From contig JAGWXF010000003.1 of the NCBI GenBank assembly GCA_018970025.1, forward strand, positions 124,001 through 188,000: a DNA stretch of 64,000 nucleotides, given 5' to 3'. This DNA is from Actinomycetales bacterium. Its GTDB lineage: Bacteria > Actinomycetota > Actinomycetes > S36-B12. A program made the translations under genes and the position numbers. Numbering within the stretch: the first letter of the stretch is position 1; every line of letters starts with the position of its first letter. Shown here in pieces: positions 8,581-16,868 of the stretch. The notes below the pieces were generated by a model. That model was not told the DNA's origin and searched no databases. It saw only the letters and a program-made list of their open reading frames with translations.

Positions 8581-9136
8581 GGCTCGGCTCCAGCTGCGCG
8601 AGACGAGCGGCCACCATGTCCTGCAGCAGCCGGGCATCGACCTTCCAGTCCGAGGGCACCTGAATGGTCTTCTTGTTCACCCGGTACCCCGCCAGCCGAG
8701 GCCCGAACTCGTCGATGATGCCCGGCCCGGTCGGCGCGATCAGCAGGTAGTTCTTCAGGACGGAGACCCCGAACACGTATTGCGTGCCCGACTTCAGCAT
8801 CGGCTGATTCCAGGCGATCACGAGCTCGAGCCTGCGGTACTTGCGCTGGATGGCTGCGAAGATCGCGCGGACGGTCGCCTGCTGCTCGACGGTGCACGGC
8901 GCGAGGTACTCGGCCAGTGAGTCGAAACGGCGCGCGCTGGTGGAGCCTCGGCTGTACAGCACCAGGGCATTGGCATGTGCCTGGCTGAAGCCGTGGTTCT
9001 CGCGCAGGTAGGCGATCTGCTCGGGATACTTGCGATCCTTGATCTCGTCCATCACCGCAAACCAGGCGGACATCGGCATGCCGTACCGCTTCTCGATCGC
9101 CGGGAAGTACGACGCACGGTCGGGGTTGGAAGCCAC
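8570..9136 (-). CDS. DUF4287 plus DUF1801 (YdhG-like) fusion protein
   Basis: 188 aa. Residues 10-75 match the DUF4287 pattern (SYFPAIEKRYGMPMSAWF), and 75-185 match DUF1801 (VIAWNQPMLKSG, LLIAPTGPG, VPSDWKVD). Function unknown; DUF1801 proteins have an iron-chaperone-like frataxin-type fold. GTG codons at 9139 and 9136 are both possible. A TAGCAT box is 6 nt from 9136, which I therefore prefer. It overlaps the COQ4-like gene. Confidence 0.75.
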   Translation of the reverse strand: MASNPDRASYFPAIEKRYGMPMSAWFAVMDEIKDRKYPEQIAYLRENHGFSQAHANALVLYSRGSTSARRFDSLAEYLAPCTVEQQATVRAIFAAIQRKYRRLELVIAWNQPMLKSGTQYVFGVSVLKNYLLIAPTGPGIIDEFGPRLAGYRVNKKTIQVPSDWKVDARLLQDMVAARLAQLEPSHGH

Positions 9137-9142
9137 CACGCC

Positions 9143-9148
9143 ATGCTA
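9143..9148 (-). promoter_or_regulatory. -10 box of leaderless promoter (DUF4287 gene)
   Basis: TAGCAT on the minus strand, 6 nt before GTG 9136. Confidence 0.4.
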
Positions 9149-9194
9149 GTCACGCTCCTCGGGCGGGCCCGATTCCCAGACTCTCCCGCGCGGC

Positions 9195-9479
9195 TCAGCC
9201 GCCCGCAACCGAGCCGACGACCATCACCACGGCATCGGATGGCACGGGCGTGCGCATGCCCTGCATGGTGCGGCTCTCCGCGTCCCCGACGTAGACGTTC
9301 ACGAATCGGCGGATCTCGCCGGTCTCGTCGCAGATGCGCCGCACCAGCGCAGGATGACGATGCCTCACCTGCTGCAGCAAGTCGCCAAGGCTGCTCCCCT
9401 GCTCGAGCTCGATGACCACGGTGCGATTGCCGCCCGCGTCCGGAGCCAGTGCCTGCGGCAGCTGAAGGGTGACCGGCAC
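9195..9479 (-). CDS. MoaD/ThiS-family ubiquitin-like sulfur carrier
   Basis: 94 aa, beta-grasp sized, ending in Gly-Gly (GSVAGG), the tail that is adenylated and thiocarboxylated in MoaD and ThiS. The internal RRFVNVYVGDAE resembles the MoaD core. No MoeB or MoaE is nearby, so the sulfur acceptor is unknown. GTG start 2 bp after the stop of the BNR-propeller gene: one operon. Pairing of a MoaD-like protein with a BNR protein is known in actinobacteria. Confidence 0.75.
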   Translation of the reverse strand: MPVTLQLPQALAPDAGGNRTVVIELEQGSSLGDLLQQVRHRHPALVRRICDETGEIRRFVNVYVGDAESRTMQGMRTPVPSDAVVMVVGSVAGG

Positions 9480-9481
9480 GG

Positions 9482-10546
9482 TCAGGCGCTGATCCGGACG
9501 GACAGCACATCCGGCAGTCGCGTGGCCACCTCGCTGAACGTCTCCCCCTCGTCGACACTGGCGTAGACGGATCCGTTGCGCGTGCCGAAGGCGATCGCCG
9601 CGGTGCCATCCAGGTCGATGACGTGGGCGGCATCGCGAATGACCGAGGCGTAGTGCTCATCGGGAAGCCCGCGCCCTGCCTCCCGCCAGGTCTGGCCCGC
9701 GTCATCGGTGCGCCACAGGCGCAGCCTGCCCTCGGGCGGGAACATGGTGCTCGGATCGATCGGGACGACCCAGGCGACCCTCGTGCGTGTCGGATGCGCG
9801 AGCACGACGAATCCGAAGTCCCCCGGCAGGCCTGCCGTGATGGGCTCCCAGGATCGTCCGCCGTTCTCCGACCTGAACACGCCGCCATGGTTCTGCGCGT
9901 ACAGCCGATCCGGGTCCACTGCGTCCATGGCGATGCGGTGGACGCACTGGCCGAAGGCCGGGTAGGGGTCGGGACCGAAGTCGACCTTGATCCCGGAATT
10001 CGCCGGACTCCAGTCGGCCTGGCTGTCCGGGGAGCGGTAGACCCCGCCGGTGCTCATCGCGATCACCATGCCCTCGTCTGGCCGGGGCACGATGGTGTGG
10101 ACGGCCGGGCCGCCGGCACCGGGCTGCCACTCGGCGCGATGCGGGTGGTTCCACAGGGCCCGATTCAGCTCGAAGGTGCTGCCCGAGTCGTCCGACCGCC
10201 ACAGGGAGTGCGGCTCGACTCCGGCCCAGACGCGACCGGGCACGCGCGGATCAGGCGTGATCGTCCAGATCCGCTCGACGCTGGCCCCGGTGTCCTCGGG
10301 GAAGGCCACCGCGCCCTGCTCGGGCTCCGACCAGGTGCGGCCGTCATCATCACTGGTCAGGATCGACGGACCCCAGAACCAACTGCGCGCCCCCACGACC
10401 AGCCTTGGGGTGTCGATACCCGTCATCGGGACCCAGGCGACGGAGGCGAACTCGGCCATCTGCCTCAGCGGCTGGCTGATCTGCCAGTGATCAGGGCCGC
10501 CCTGGGCCGTCCACAATCCCTTGCGGGTGCCGATCGCGATGCGCAT
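9482..10546 (-). CDS. BNR/Asp-box beta-propeller protein (exo-sialidase-like, cytoplasmic)
   Basis: 354 aa, no signal peptide. At least four Asp-box motifs (SxDxGxTW type) are visible: TSDDDGRTW, RSDDSGSTF, RSENGGRSW, RTDDAGQTW, plus SVDEGETF. These fold as sialidase/Vps10-type propellers. Lack of an export signal argues against a role on extracellular glycans. ATG 10546 follows a TAGGGT box by 6 nt. First gene of an operon with the MoaD-like carrier. Confidence 0.8.
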   Translation of the reverse strand: MRIAIGTRKGLWTAQGGPDHWQISQPLRQMAEFASVAWVPMTGIDTPRLVVGARSWFWGPSILTSDDDGRTWSEPEQGAVAFPEDTGASVERIWTITPDPRVPGRVWAGVEPHSLWRSDDSGSTFELNRALWNHPHRAEWQPGAGGPAVHTIVPRPDEGMVIAMSTGGVYRSPDSQADWSPANSGIKVDFGPDPYPAFGQCVHRIAMDAVDPDRLYAQNHGGVFRSENGGRSWEPITAGLPGDFGFVVLAHPTRTRVAWVVPIDPSTMFPPEGRLRLWRTDDAGQTWREAGRGLPDEHYASVIRDAAHVIDLDGTAAIAFGTRNGSVYASVDEGETFSEVATRLPDVLSVRISA

Positions 10547-10552
10547 CTGCGA

Positions 10553-10558
10553 ACCCTA
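10553..10558 (-). promoter_or_regulatory. -10 box of leaderless promoter (BNR gene)
   Basis: TAGGGT on the minus strand, 6 nt before ATG 10546. Confidence 0.5.
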
Positions 10559-10670
10559 TGTGTACCTGAGCGGCCCAAGCCCACGACCCGATCGACCCCG
10601 CACCCGCCGACTTCGACTCCCGTCGCCACAAGAACGGCCCTGAATGACGCGCGCGGTCGAACTCGGCGAA

Positions 10671-10700
10671 GGGTGCGTCGGCGAGAGGGGTGCGTCGGCG
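10671..10700. repeat. 13-bp direct repeat with period 17
   Basis: GGGTGCGTCGGCG occurs at 10671-10683 and 10688-10700, in the G-rich gap between kynA and the BNR gene. No gene or clear terminator was seen in 10547-10730. Confidence 0.5.
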
Positions 10701-10730
10701 GGGGGAACGCGCTTTGGCGAGGGGGACTCG

Positions 10731-11519
10731 CTAGAAGGCGCTGCGGATCTCCCAGAGATCCGGGAAGACCGGGGTGAACAGGGTGGAGCGCAGGTAGTCG
10801 GCGCCCGTCGAACCACCTGTGCCGGCCTTGCGGCCGATGGTGCGCTCCACCATCCGCACATGCCGGTACCGCCACTCCTGCAGCCCCTCGTCGATGTCGA
10901 CCAGGCGCTCGAACACCAGGCCCGCCTGAGGGTCATTGCGGTAGAGGTCAATCAGCGCCGCCTGCACGACCGCACTGGGCTGGTAGGCGGCCGCGAGATC
11001 ACGCTCGACGATCTCCGACGGCAGGTCGGCTCCCTGCGTGACCAGGTAGCGCAGGGTGGAATCCCACAGCGACGCCGACTGCATCGCGGCGTCGACTCGG
11101 TCGCGATCGGCGGGCAGCAGGTGCGCAGCCGCCCGAGCATCCCTGCGGCCGAGGATGGCCTCGATCTCGCGGAACTGCGCCGACTGGAATCCGCTGGCCT
11201 CCCCGAGTCGATCGCGGAAGGAGTTGAACTGCAACGGCGTCATCGTCTCCAGGATGTCGACCTGGGCGACGCAGGTCTTCAGGATGGTGCGGATGCGTCC
11301 GAGGATCGACAGGGCCCGGTGGGTGTCGCCAGCCTCCAGGCTCGCCTGGGCCGCGCGGAGCTCATGGATGAGCTCCTTGAACCACAGCTCGTAGGTCTGG
11401 TGGATGACGATGAACAGCAGCTCATCGTGCTCGGGCCCGTCCGAGAGCGGCCGCTGCAGCTCCAGCAGCTCGCCGATCCTGAGGTAGGTGCTGTAAGTCA
11501 GCGCCTCATTGCCGGTCAT
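10731..11519 (-). CDS. kynA: Tryptophan 2,3-dioxygenase
   Basis: 262 aa, the usual bacterial length. Opens the indole ring of L-tryptophan with O2 to N-formylkynurenine, using heme, in the cytoplasm. Diagnostic motifs: FIVIHQTYELWFKEL (active-site region), FRDRLGEASGFQS, and RYRHVRMVERTIGRK with the heme-ligand His followed by GTGGSTGADYLR. A GGAGGAGG-type Shine-Dalgarno precedes ATG 11519. Lies 26 bp behind the FAD oxidase gene, in one direction with it and the ClC gene. Kynurenine formamidase and kynureninase genes are not in the window. Confidence 0.93.
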   Translation of the reverse strand: MTGNEALTYSTYLRIGELLELQRPLSDGPEHDELLFIVIHQTYELWFKELIHELRAAQASLEAGDTHRALSILGRIRTILKTCVAQVDILETMTPLQFNSFRDRLGEASGFQSAQFREIEAILGRRDARAAAHLLPADRDRVDAAMQSASLWDSTLRYLVTQGADLPSEIVERDLAAAYQPSAVVQAALIDLYRNDPQAGLVFERLVDIDEGLQEWRYRHVRMVERTIGRKAGTGGSTGADYLRSTLFTPVFPDLWEIRSAF

Positions 11520-11545
11520 CGCGGCCGTGACCTCCTCCTGGTTGC

Positions 11546-13201
11546 CTATCCAAGGCCGGCAGTGCCGGGCCCTTCGTGCGTGCGCAGGACATCCCCACCC
11601 GCATCAACGGCGAAGACCCCGCTGATGAACGGTGATCCGAAGACACCCTGTGCATCATGACTGCGCCAGGCGTCACGGAGGTCACGGACCGTCGCCAGCG
11701 AGCCATCGGGATCGTAGGAGCGCAGGACGCGATCGATGATCTCCCGGTTCGTCCATGGGCCACTCGCGCTCACCGCCCAGGCCTTGGACCACTCGGCCCG
11801 GAGCGCTCCCGGAGCATCGAAGCGCGACCAGAGCCACTGCTCGAACTCGGCATAGAACTGCAGGTAGTTCGGCGCCCCCGGCGTCGTGACCAGGTCGAAC
11901 CAGATCACCCGCTCCGCGTTCGAGCCCGGCAGCGGTCGAGCCGGCGAGAGCAGCGCCGGCGTCGCACCTGGCACGCCGAGAGCCTCGGCACGATCGACGT
12001 CGGTGACCCTGAACTCAAGGCAGCTGTTGATCGGCTCGAGCCCGGCCCTGGCGTATGCGTGCAGCATCTGGCCGAACTGGTGGCCCAGGGCATGCACGGC
12101 CGACTGCACCTCGTCGCGGCGGACGAGGATGGCGTAGGCCAGGCTGATGACGCGAAGGGTGTCGTGCTGGACGTACAGCAGCATGTTCCCGCTGGTCCCA
12201 TGCCAGGCATGACCTGGTGGCGATAGGTGACGCATCTCCGCGAGCGTCGTCCGTTCGACCAGCGGGGTGAGCCAGGGCAGGTGCGCCAGGGTCGAGGTGA
12301 AGGCAGTGGAGAATGCCGCGGGCAGATCCGGCGACAGCCGAACCGTCAGTGGCTCCGTCACCGCCTCACCGGCCGGCTCAGGCTCCTCGGTGAAGTGCTG
12401 CACGATCGGGGTGGTCGTGAACGGGAACCACAGCTGCTGCACCCGACCGTGCTCCTCGACCATCGCCTGCATGCTGCGCGCCGGCAGCTCCGCACTCGGC
12501 TCGGCGAACACCTCCTGCCAGTCCGGGTACTCCACTCGGCGACCGAGAAAGCAGTTCGGGACGACCCGCAGCGTCACCTGCAGCAGGAAGGCATTGCCGA
12601 GGTGGACGAGGAATGCCGCCGCCTGCGGATCCTGCCTGCGAAAGTCGCGGACGACATAGGTATCGCCATCCGAGACGATCGCGCGGAAGGCCAGGATGAG
12701 ATTGCTCATCGTGCCGAACAGGTCCTCCTGATCGGCACGCAGGCGAATGCCCGCGCCATGGGCCCCGATGGCCAGCATGCCGCCGATCGTGACATCGGGG
12801 ATCCCCGGGTAGTCCGGCCACGCCCAGCCCGGCGCCTGAGCCCGGCCGCCATTGTCGATGGACTCGAGCAATCGCGTCGCCTCGGCCAGCGTGGTACCGC
12901 AGCGGAACGTCGCACAGGGGACGGGCTCGAGGTCGAAGCCGACCAGGCCGGTCAGTCGAGACTGATCGACGAGCACGATCCCCTCTGCCCGCTCAGCAAG
13001 GATCGGCGCCCAGGTGTGAAAGGCCCCGATCGGCCGCACCCGGTACCCGGCGTCCGCCGCCCAGCGCACGACGGCGAGGGCCTGCTCCTCGGTCTCCGGG
13101 ATGGCCGTGAGCACATCGTGGACCGCGATCATCCGCGACCAGTTCTCCACGGAGCGCCGCTCGACTGGCACGTCGGCGGGAAACCCATCGGGAATCGTCA
13201 T
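11546..13201 (-). CDS. FAD-linked oxidase with cholesterol-oxidase substrate-binding domain
   Basis: 551 aa. The N-terminal half is a VAO/PCMH-type FAD domain (GYRVRPIGAFHTWAP and DVTIGGMLAIGAHGAGI); the His in GAFHTW is at the place where type II cholesterol oxidases bind FAD covalently. The C-terminal part matches the cholesterol-oxidase substrate-binding domain. No signal peptide is seen, although characterised type II cholesterol oxidases are secreted, so the natural substrate may not be cholesterol. ATG 13201 is preferred over 13207 because GGAG is then 6 nt upstream. Lies between ClC and kynA. Confidence 0.75.
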   Translation of the reverse strand: MTIPDGFPADVPVERRSVENWSRMIAVHDVLTAIPETEEQALAVVRWAADAGYRVRPIGAFHTWAPILAERAEGIVLVDQSRLTGLVGFDLEPVPCATFRCGTTLAEATRLLESIDNGGRAQAPGWAWPDYPGIPDVTIGGMLAIGAHGAGIRLRADQEDLFGTMSNLILAFRAIVSDGDTYVVRDFRRQDPQAAAFLVHLGNAFLLQVTLRVVPNCFLGRRVEYPDWQEVFAEPSAELPARSMQAMVEEHGRVQQLWFPFTTTPIVQHFTEEPEPAGEAVTEPLTVRLSPDLPAAFSTAFTSTLAHLPWLTPLVERTTLAEMRHLSPPGHAWHGTSGNMLLYVQHDTLRVISLAYAILVRRDEVQSAVHALGHQFGQMLHAYARAGLEPINSCLEFRVTDVDRAEALGVPGATPALLSPARPLPGSNAERVIWFDLVTTPGAPNYLQFYAEFEQWLWSRFDAPGALRAEWSKAWAVSASGPWTNREIIDRVLRSYDPDGSLATVRDLRDAWRSHDAQGVFGSPFISGVFAVDAGGDVLRTHEGPGTAGLG

Positions 13202-13214
13202 CGTCATCTCCGTC

Positions 13215-14468
13215 TCAGCTTGCTGCCTGCTGGCTGATCGATGATCGCTGCGCTGCCTGCCCCCACTGGCGCTCCACCAGCTCGCGTACCAGGAGCCCGG
13301 CAATCGCACCCATGATCGCGAAGGGTGCGACCGCTGCCCCGCTCCCGCCGACCAGGACGGCTCCCAGGATCGCCGCCGTGGCCGGCAGCCGGGTGATCCC
13401 CGCGGCTGTCGCGGCAATCCCCGCCGCCACCAGCGGAGTGGCCGGAACGCCGGTCAGGACGAGCGAGGCCGCGATCGCTATTGCGACACCGAGGTAGGTC
13501 GCCGGGAAGATCGGCCCGCCGCGCAGGCCCGCCCCCAGGGCAGCGGCGTACGTGATGGCCTTCATCGCCAGGATGACCAGGACCAGTTGCAGGGAGGTCT
13601 CGGCTACCAGCGCTGCCATGCCGGAGTCGCCGCTGAACAGCACCTGATCGGGGCTCGCGCCGGCGGCAGTGCCGATGCCGAATGCGAGCGCGGTGACCAC
13701 GGCTGCACCGAGCAGTGCGATGGCGCGAGCTCGGTCCGCGAGCCTGTCGACCGACTGGGCCAGGACGCGCACCGCAACGGCGATCGCTGCGGCGACGATC
13801 GCCACGAGCAGCCCGGCAGCGAGGTCCCCCAGGCCGATGGTGTCGTAGGTCGGCAGGCCGGGCACTGCGAGGCTGTGGGTTCCGATGCCGCCGAAGCCCA
13901 GGACCCCGACCTGCACGGCATAGCCGCTGGCCAGGGCCACCAGCACGGCTGGGATCAGCGTCGCAGGCAGCAGGCCCATGGCGGAGAACTCCAGCAGCAT
14001 GAATGCGGTGATGAAGGGATTGCCGAAGACGGCACCGATCGCCGCGGCCCCGCCCAGCAACCGCCCCGCCTTGACCTGCTCGCCGGCCCGGCCGCGCATG
14101 ACGAGGGCGCCGATCACCGATCCGAGGACGATCAGCGGCGCTTCCGGGCCGAGGACGAAGCCGAAGACCAGCGTTGCCGCAGCGGCCACCAGCACCGAAC
14201 CGGCAGCACCGACCGGGATGTCGAAGTGGAAGCCCGTCAGCGGGCCCGGGCCGGTGGAGCCAGGCATCCGCCTGGCCAGGATGACGAGCAGGGCGCCCAC
14301 GACCAGGATGACAGCAACCAGCCAGGCTGGCGGGCCGCCGAGCCCCAGGGATGCCGGCAGGCTGACGAAGAGCAGGTCCTGGCCAGCGCTCACCAGCCAG
14401 AGGAAGCCCGACGCGGCCAGCGAGCACAGCACGCCCAGGCCGACGGCCAGTGCCAGGATCCGGTACAC
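13215..14468 (-). CDS. ClC-family chloride channel or Cl-/H+ antiporter
   Basis: 417 aa with 10-12 membrane segments. Has GPEAP (at the place of GREGP/GKEGP) and GGPIFPA (at the place of GGxFxP), two of the anion-pathway motifs. The classical GSGIP motif is not evident; the corresponding loop reads PGSTGPGPL. So it is a divergent member whose ion selectivity cannot be assumed. A TAGCGT box lies 6 nt before GTG 14468, which I prefer to GTG 14474. Followed after 13 bp by the FAD oxidase gene. Confidence 0.8.
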   Translation of the reverse strand: MYRILALAVGLGVLCSLAASGFLWLVSAGQDLLFVSLPASLGLGGPPAWLVAVILVVGALLVILARRMPGSTGPGPLTGFHFDIPVGAAGSVLVAAAATLVFGFVLGPEAPLIVLGSVIGALVMRGRAGEQVKAGRLLGGAAAIGAVFGNPFITAFMLLEFSAMGLLPATLIPAVLVALASGYAVQVGVLGFGGIGTHSLAVPGLPTYDTIGLGDLAAGLLVAIVAAAIAVAVRVLAQSVDRLADRARAIALLGAAVVTALAFGIGTAAGASPDQVLFSGDSGMAALVAETSLQLVLVILAMKAITYAAALGAGLRGGPIFPATYLGVAIAIAASLVLTGVPATPLVAAGIAATAAGITRLPATAAILGAVLVGGSGAAVAPFAIMGAIAGLLVRELVERQWGQAAQRSSISQQAAS

Positions 14469-14474
14469 GTGCAC

Positions 14475-14480
14475 ACGCTA
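14475..14480 (-). promoter_or_regulatory. -10 box of leaderless promoter (ClC operon)
   Basis: TAGCGT on the minus strand, 6 nt before GTG 14468; would drive ClC, FAD oxidase and kynA. Confidence 0.4.
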
Positions 14481-14499
14481 GTCCTGCCGGGAGCGCTCC

Positions 14500-14793
14500 A
14501 TGGGCATCCATCGATTCACCATCCGGGTGAAGCCCGGGGCATCACGACCATCGGTTGGCGGCGCCTACGGCGACGACCACGCCCTCGTCGTCTCGGTTCA
14601 CTCCCCGCCGGTCGATGGCCGCGCGAACGCCGCCGTCATCGACGCGCTGGCCAGGGCGCTGGAGGTGTCTCGGCGGAACCTGTCAATCACAGCCGGCGCG
14701 ACCTCACGCACCAAGGTCATCGAGATCCAGGTCGATGACGAGCAGGATGATCGAGTGCGCACGAGACTGGCCAGTCTCCTGGCATCGAGGTGA
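14500..14793 (+). CDS. YggU family protein (DUF167, UPF0235)
   Basis: 97 aa. Shows the family core RVKPGASRPSVGG, SPPVDGRANAAVIDALA and SITAGATSRTKVIEI. Function is unknown in spite of solved structures. GGGAG precedes ATG 14500. Diverges from the ClC gene. Confidence 0.9.
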   Translation: MGIHRFTIRVKPGASRPSVGGAYGDDHALVVSVHSPPVDGRANAAVIDALARALEVSRRNLSITAGATSRTKVIEIQVDDEQDDRVRTRLASLLASR

Positions 14794-14818
14794 CGGCGAG
14801 ACGCGTGGCGATGGGTGA

Positions 14819-14834
14819 CCTTCGATCGCGAAGG
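14819..14834. other. Short hairpin after the YggU gene
   Basis: CCTTCG and CGAAGG around a 4-nt loop, 25 bp after the stop codon. No T run, so only a weak terminator candidate. The rest of 14794-14976 shows nothing further. Confidence 0.3.
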
Positions 14835-14976
14835 CCCCAGGGGAGACTGCCTCGAAACGTAGGATCGGGCATTCGGCCAGACAGCGTCCCGCGCAGACGC
14901 CTGACACGGAGCAGCCCATGACGGATGTGACGTGGGCGCTGACGACGGGGTCGCATAGCGAGCAGGCAGGGAGCGC

Positions 14977-15828
14977 ATGACCGCACCGGAGCACCGCGTC
15001 ATCCTCGTCACGGGCGGCGGGAGCGGCATCGGCGCCGCGACCGCCCGCACCGCAGCCCAAGCCGGGGCGGCGGTGATCATCGCCGGCCGCCGTCAGGACA
15101 CCCTCGCCCGCACGGCCGCGGTCAGCCCAGGCATTGACGTCATCGCCGGCGACCTGGGCCAGCCAGGTGAGGTCCAGCGACTGGTCGAGGAGACCATTGC
15201 GCGGCATGGCAGGCTCGACGGTGCCGTCGCCAATGCCGGGACGATGGTCGTCGGCACCGTGGCCGAGACCGACCTGGCCGACTGGCAGCGAGCGATCGAT
15301 ATCAACCTGACCAGTGCATTCCTGCTGGCAAAGCATGCGATCCCGCACCTGCGTCGGACCCGGGGGGCGTTCGTCGCCGTCGGCTCCATCGCCGGCATCC
15401 GCGCGCCCAATGGAGCAGCCGCCTATGCGATCAGCAAGTCCGCGCTCGGCATGCTGGTGGCGACCATGGCGGTCGAGGAGGCGGCCAGCGGCGTCCGGGC
15501 GAACTGCGTGAACCCGGGGTGGGTGCGCACCGAGATGGCCGATGCCGAGATGGACGAGTTCGCCGCCCGCACCGGCCAGGACCGGCAGCAGGCATACGAA
15601 ACGGTGACCTCGCTCGTCCCGCAGCGCCGGCCCGCACAGCCGCAGGAGATCGCCGATGCCATCTGGTGGCTCCTGGGCCCGCAGGCCAGCTACGTGAACG
15701 GCGCCAGCATCACCATCGACGGGGGCACCACCCTCGTCGATCCCGGCACCGTTCCACTTGACTACGCGGTGACTCCCCGACAGGGCGGGTGTCAGTCGCG
15801 GGTGACGGCCTTGCTGCGGACCCACTGA
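14977..15828 (+). CDS. SDR-family NAD(P)-dependent oxidoreductase
   Basis: 283 aa. Classical short-chain dehydrogenase: nucleotide-binding TGGGSGIGAA (residues 11-20), NAG, catalytic Ser in AVGSIAGI, YAISK with catalytic Tyr and Lys, and PGWVRTEM. The arrangement GGG-S-GIG and the C-terminal GASITIDGG are typical of 3-oxoacyl-ACP-reductase-like SDRs, but the substrate is not predictable. GGGAG lies 5 nt before the ATG. The last 30 residues after GGTTLVDPG extend beyond the usual SDR end. Confidence 0.85.
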   Translation: MTAPEHRVILVTGGGSGIGAATARTAAQAGAAVIIAGRRQDTLARTAAVSPGIDVIAGDLGQPGEVQRLVEETIARHGRLDGAVANAGTMVVGTVAETDLADWQRAIDINLTSAFLLAKHAIPHLRRTRGAFVAVGSIAGIRAPNGAAAYAISKSALGMLVATMAVEEAASGVRANCVNPGWVRTEMADAEMDEFAARTGQDRQQAYETVTSLVPQRRPAQPQEIADAIWWLLGPQASYVNGASITIDGGTTLVDPGTVPLDYAVTPRQGGCQSRVTALLRTH

Positions 15829-15874
15829 ACTCCGTTCCGGCGAGTGATGACAGCAACGTCGATCAGTCGCCGCT

Positions 15875-16191
15875 TCACGACACAGGAAATCCCGCTCGCA
15901 TGACTGCGGTGCGAGCCAGTTCGTACATCTCGCGTACCCCATCGAGAAGTACGAGCGCTTGCGGCTCCGCGGTCTCGATCGTGCGGTACTGGTTCACGTT
16001 CGTCGCGGCAACGGCTTCGCCGAGCAGCCCAGCACCGCGGTCGCCAGCCGTTGTCATCCGCAGGAGCGTGGTGGCTCCACTGTGGTCGCGGCCTGTCCAC
16101 TGCAAGCAAAGTCATCCTCTGCGCTGTCCAGGTACTCCCTCGCATCCCGAAGGTGGGCGACGCTCGCACTCGGATCCTGCACGACGGTCAT
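15875..16191 (-). pseudogene. Degenerate HEPN-like partner of the MNT nucleotidyltransferase
   Basis: Starts with an ATGA overlap on the stop codon of the MNT gene (ATG 16191) and reads MTVVQDPSASVAHLRDARE then YLDSAEDDF, a helix typical of HEPN proteins. It then shifts frame and resumes in another frame at DHSGATTLL up to ELARTAVMRAG at 15875. A middle stretch expected in this kind of protein (roughly 25 residues) appears missing at the junction near 16100. The ORF is therefore broken by a deletion plus frameshift. Confidence 0.5.
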
Positions 16192-16826
16192 CGGGCAGCC
16201 GATGTGGAAGTCGCGTTCACCAGCGTCCTGACTGCGCTTCCCACCAAGCAGACCCCGTCACGGGCCACATCCCCAACGACGGGCTCCCGCCGCTCGACCG
16301 CCGCTTCCCACTCGGACGCAGTGAAGACGAGCAGGTTGAGCGAGTTACCCGTCTGGTTGTAGATGGTCTCGATGAGTTTCAGCGTATCGGCGTCCCAGTC
16401 ATCGGATGGCGCCTGTTCGGACTGCCACACCACGAGGACATCAACGTCGGAAGCCGAGGTGTCCTCGCCTCTGGCAACTGAGCCGAAGAGCACGACAGCC
16501 CGAGGGTCCCGGGGCCAGGTCGCAACATGCGCCCGCACCTCGTCGATGACCGTGTCCTTGCCGTGATCGATGTCCACCAAGTGCTTGACCAGCAGGTGTT
16601 CGTGGTTCACCTCGAAGAACGTGCTGCCCTTCGAGACAAGGCCGTACCGGACGAGGCCTTCCTCCATGAGGCTGGTCAGGACACGCTTCACGCTTCCAGG
16701 GCTGCTGGATCCCGCCCGTCGAGCCAGCTCCCGCAGGGACAGCGGTCGTGGGGAACGAACCAGCGCGGTCAGCACCCGCCCACGCAGCCCCGGCACCAAG
16801 CTCTCGATGGGTGCTGACAGGTGCAT
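16188..16826 (-). CDS. Winged-helix plus MNT nucleotidyltransferase protein
   Basis: 212 aa. Residues 10-75 look like a winged-helix DNA-binding domain (SLRELARRAGSSSPGSVKRVL). Residues 105-130 carry the polymerase-beta-type nucleotidyltransferase motif VVLFGSVARGEDTSASDVDVL with the two Asp of DVDV. Such MNT proteins pair with HEPN toxins; the antitoxin adenylylates the HEPN RNase. GGAGG lies 5 nt before ATG 16826. The partner gene downstream is decayed, so the system may be inactive. Confidence 0.8.
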   Translation of the reverse strand: MHLSAPIESLVPGLRGRVLTALVRSPRPLSLRELARRAGSSSPGSVKRVLTSLMEEGLVRYGLVSKGSTFFEVNHEHLLVKHLVDIDHGKDTVIDEVRAHVATWPRDPRAVVLFGSVARGEDTSASDVDVLVVWQSEQAPSDDWDADTLKLIETIYNQTGNSLNLLVFTASEWEAAVERREPVVGDVARDGVCLVGSAVRTLVNATSTSAAR

Positions 16827-16856
16827 CCCTACCTCCAGGACCAGGCTCCCCGGGGC

Positions 16857-16862
16857 TAGCCT
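16857..16862 (+). promoter_or_regulatory. -10 box of leaderless promoter (nuclease subunit)
   Basis: TAGCCT, 6 nt before ATG 16869. Confidence 0.5.
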
Positions 16863-16868
16863 GCAACC

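Noticed and set aside
13587-14738. 383-codon plus-strand frame
   Set aside because: Antisense to the ClC gene, very rich in Arg/Gln/His/Asp as expected of a shadow frame.
14704-15942. 412-codon minus-strand frame
   Set aside because: Antisense to the SDR gene with all its catalytic motifs.
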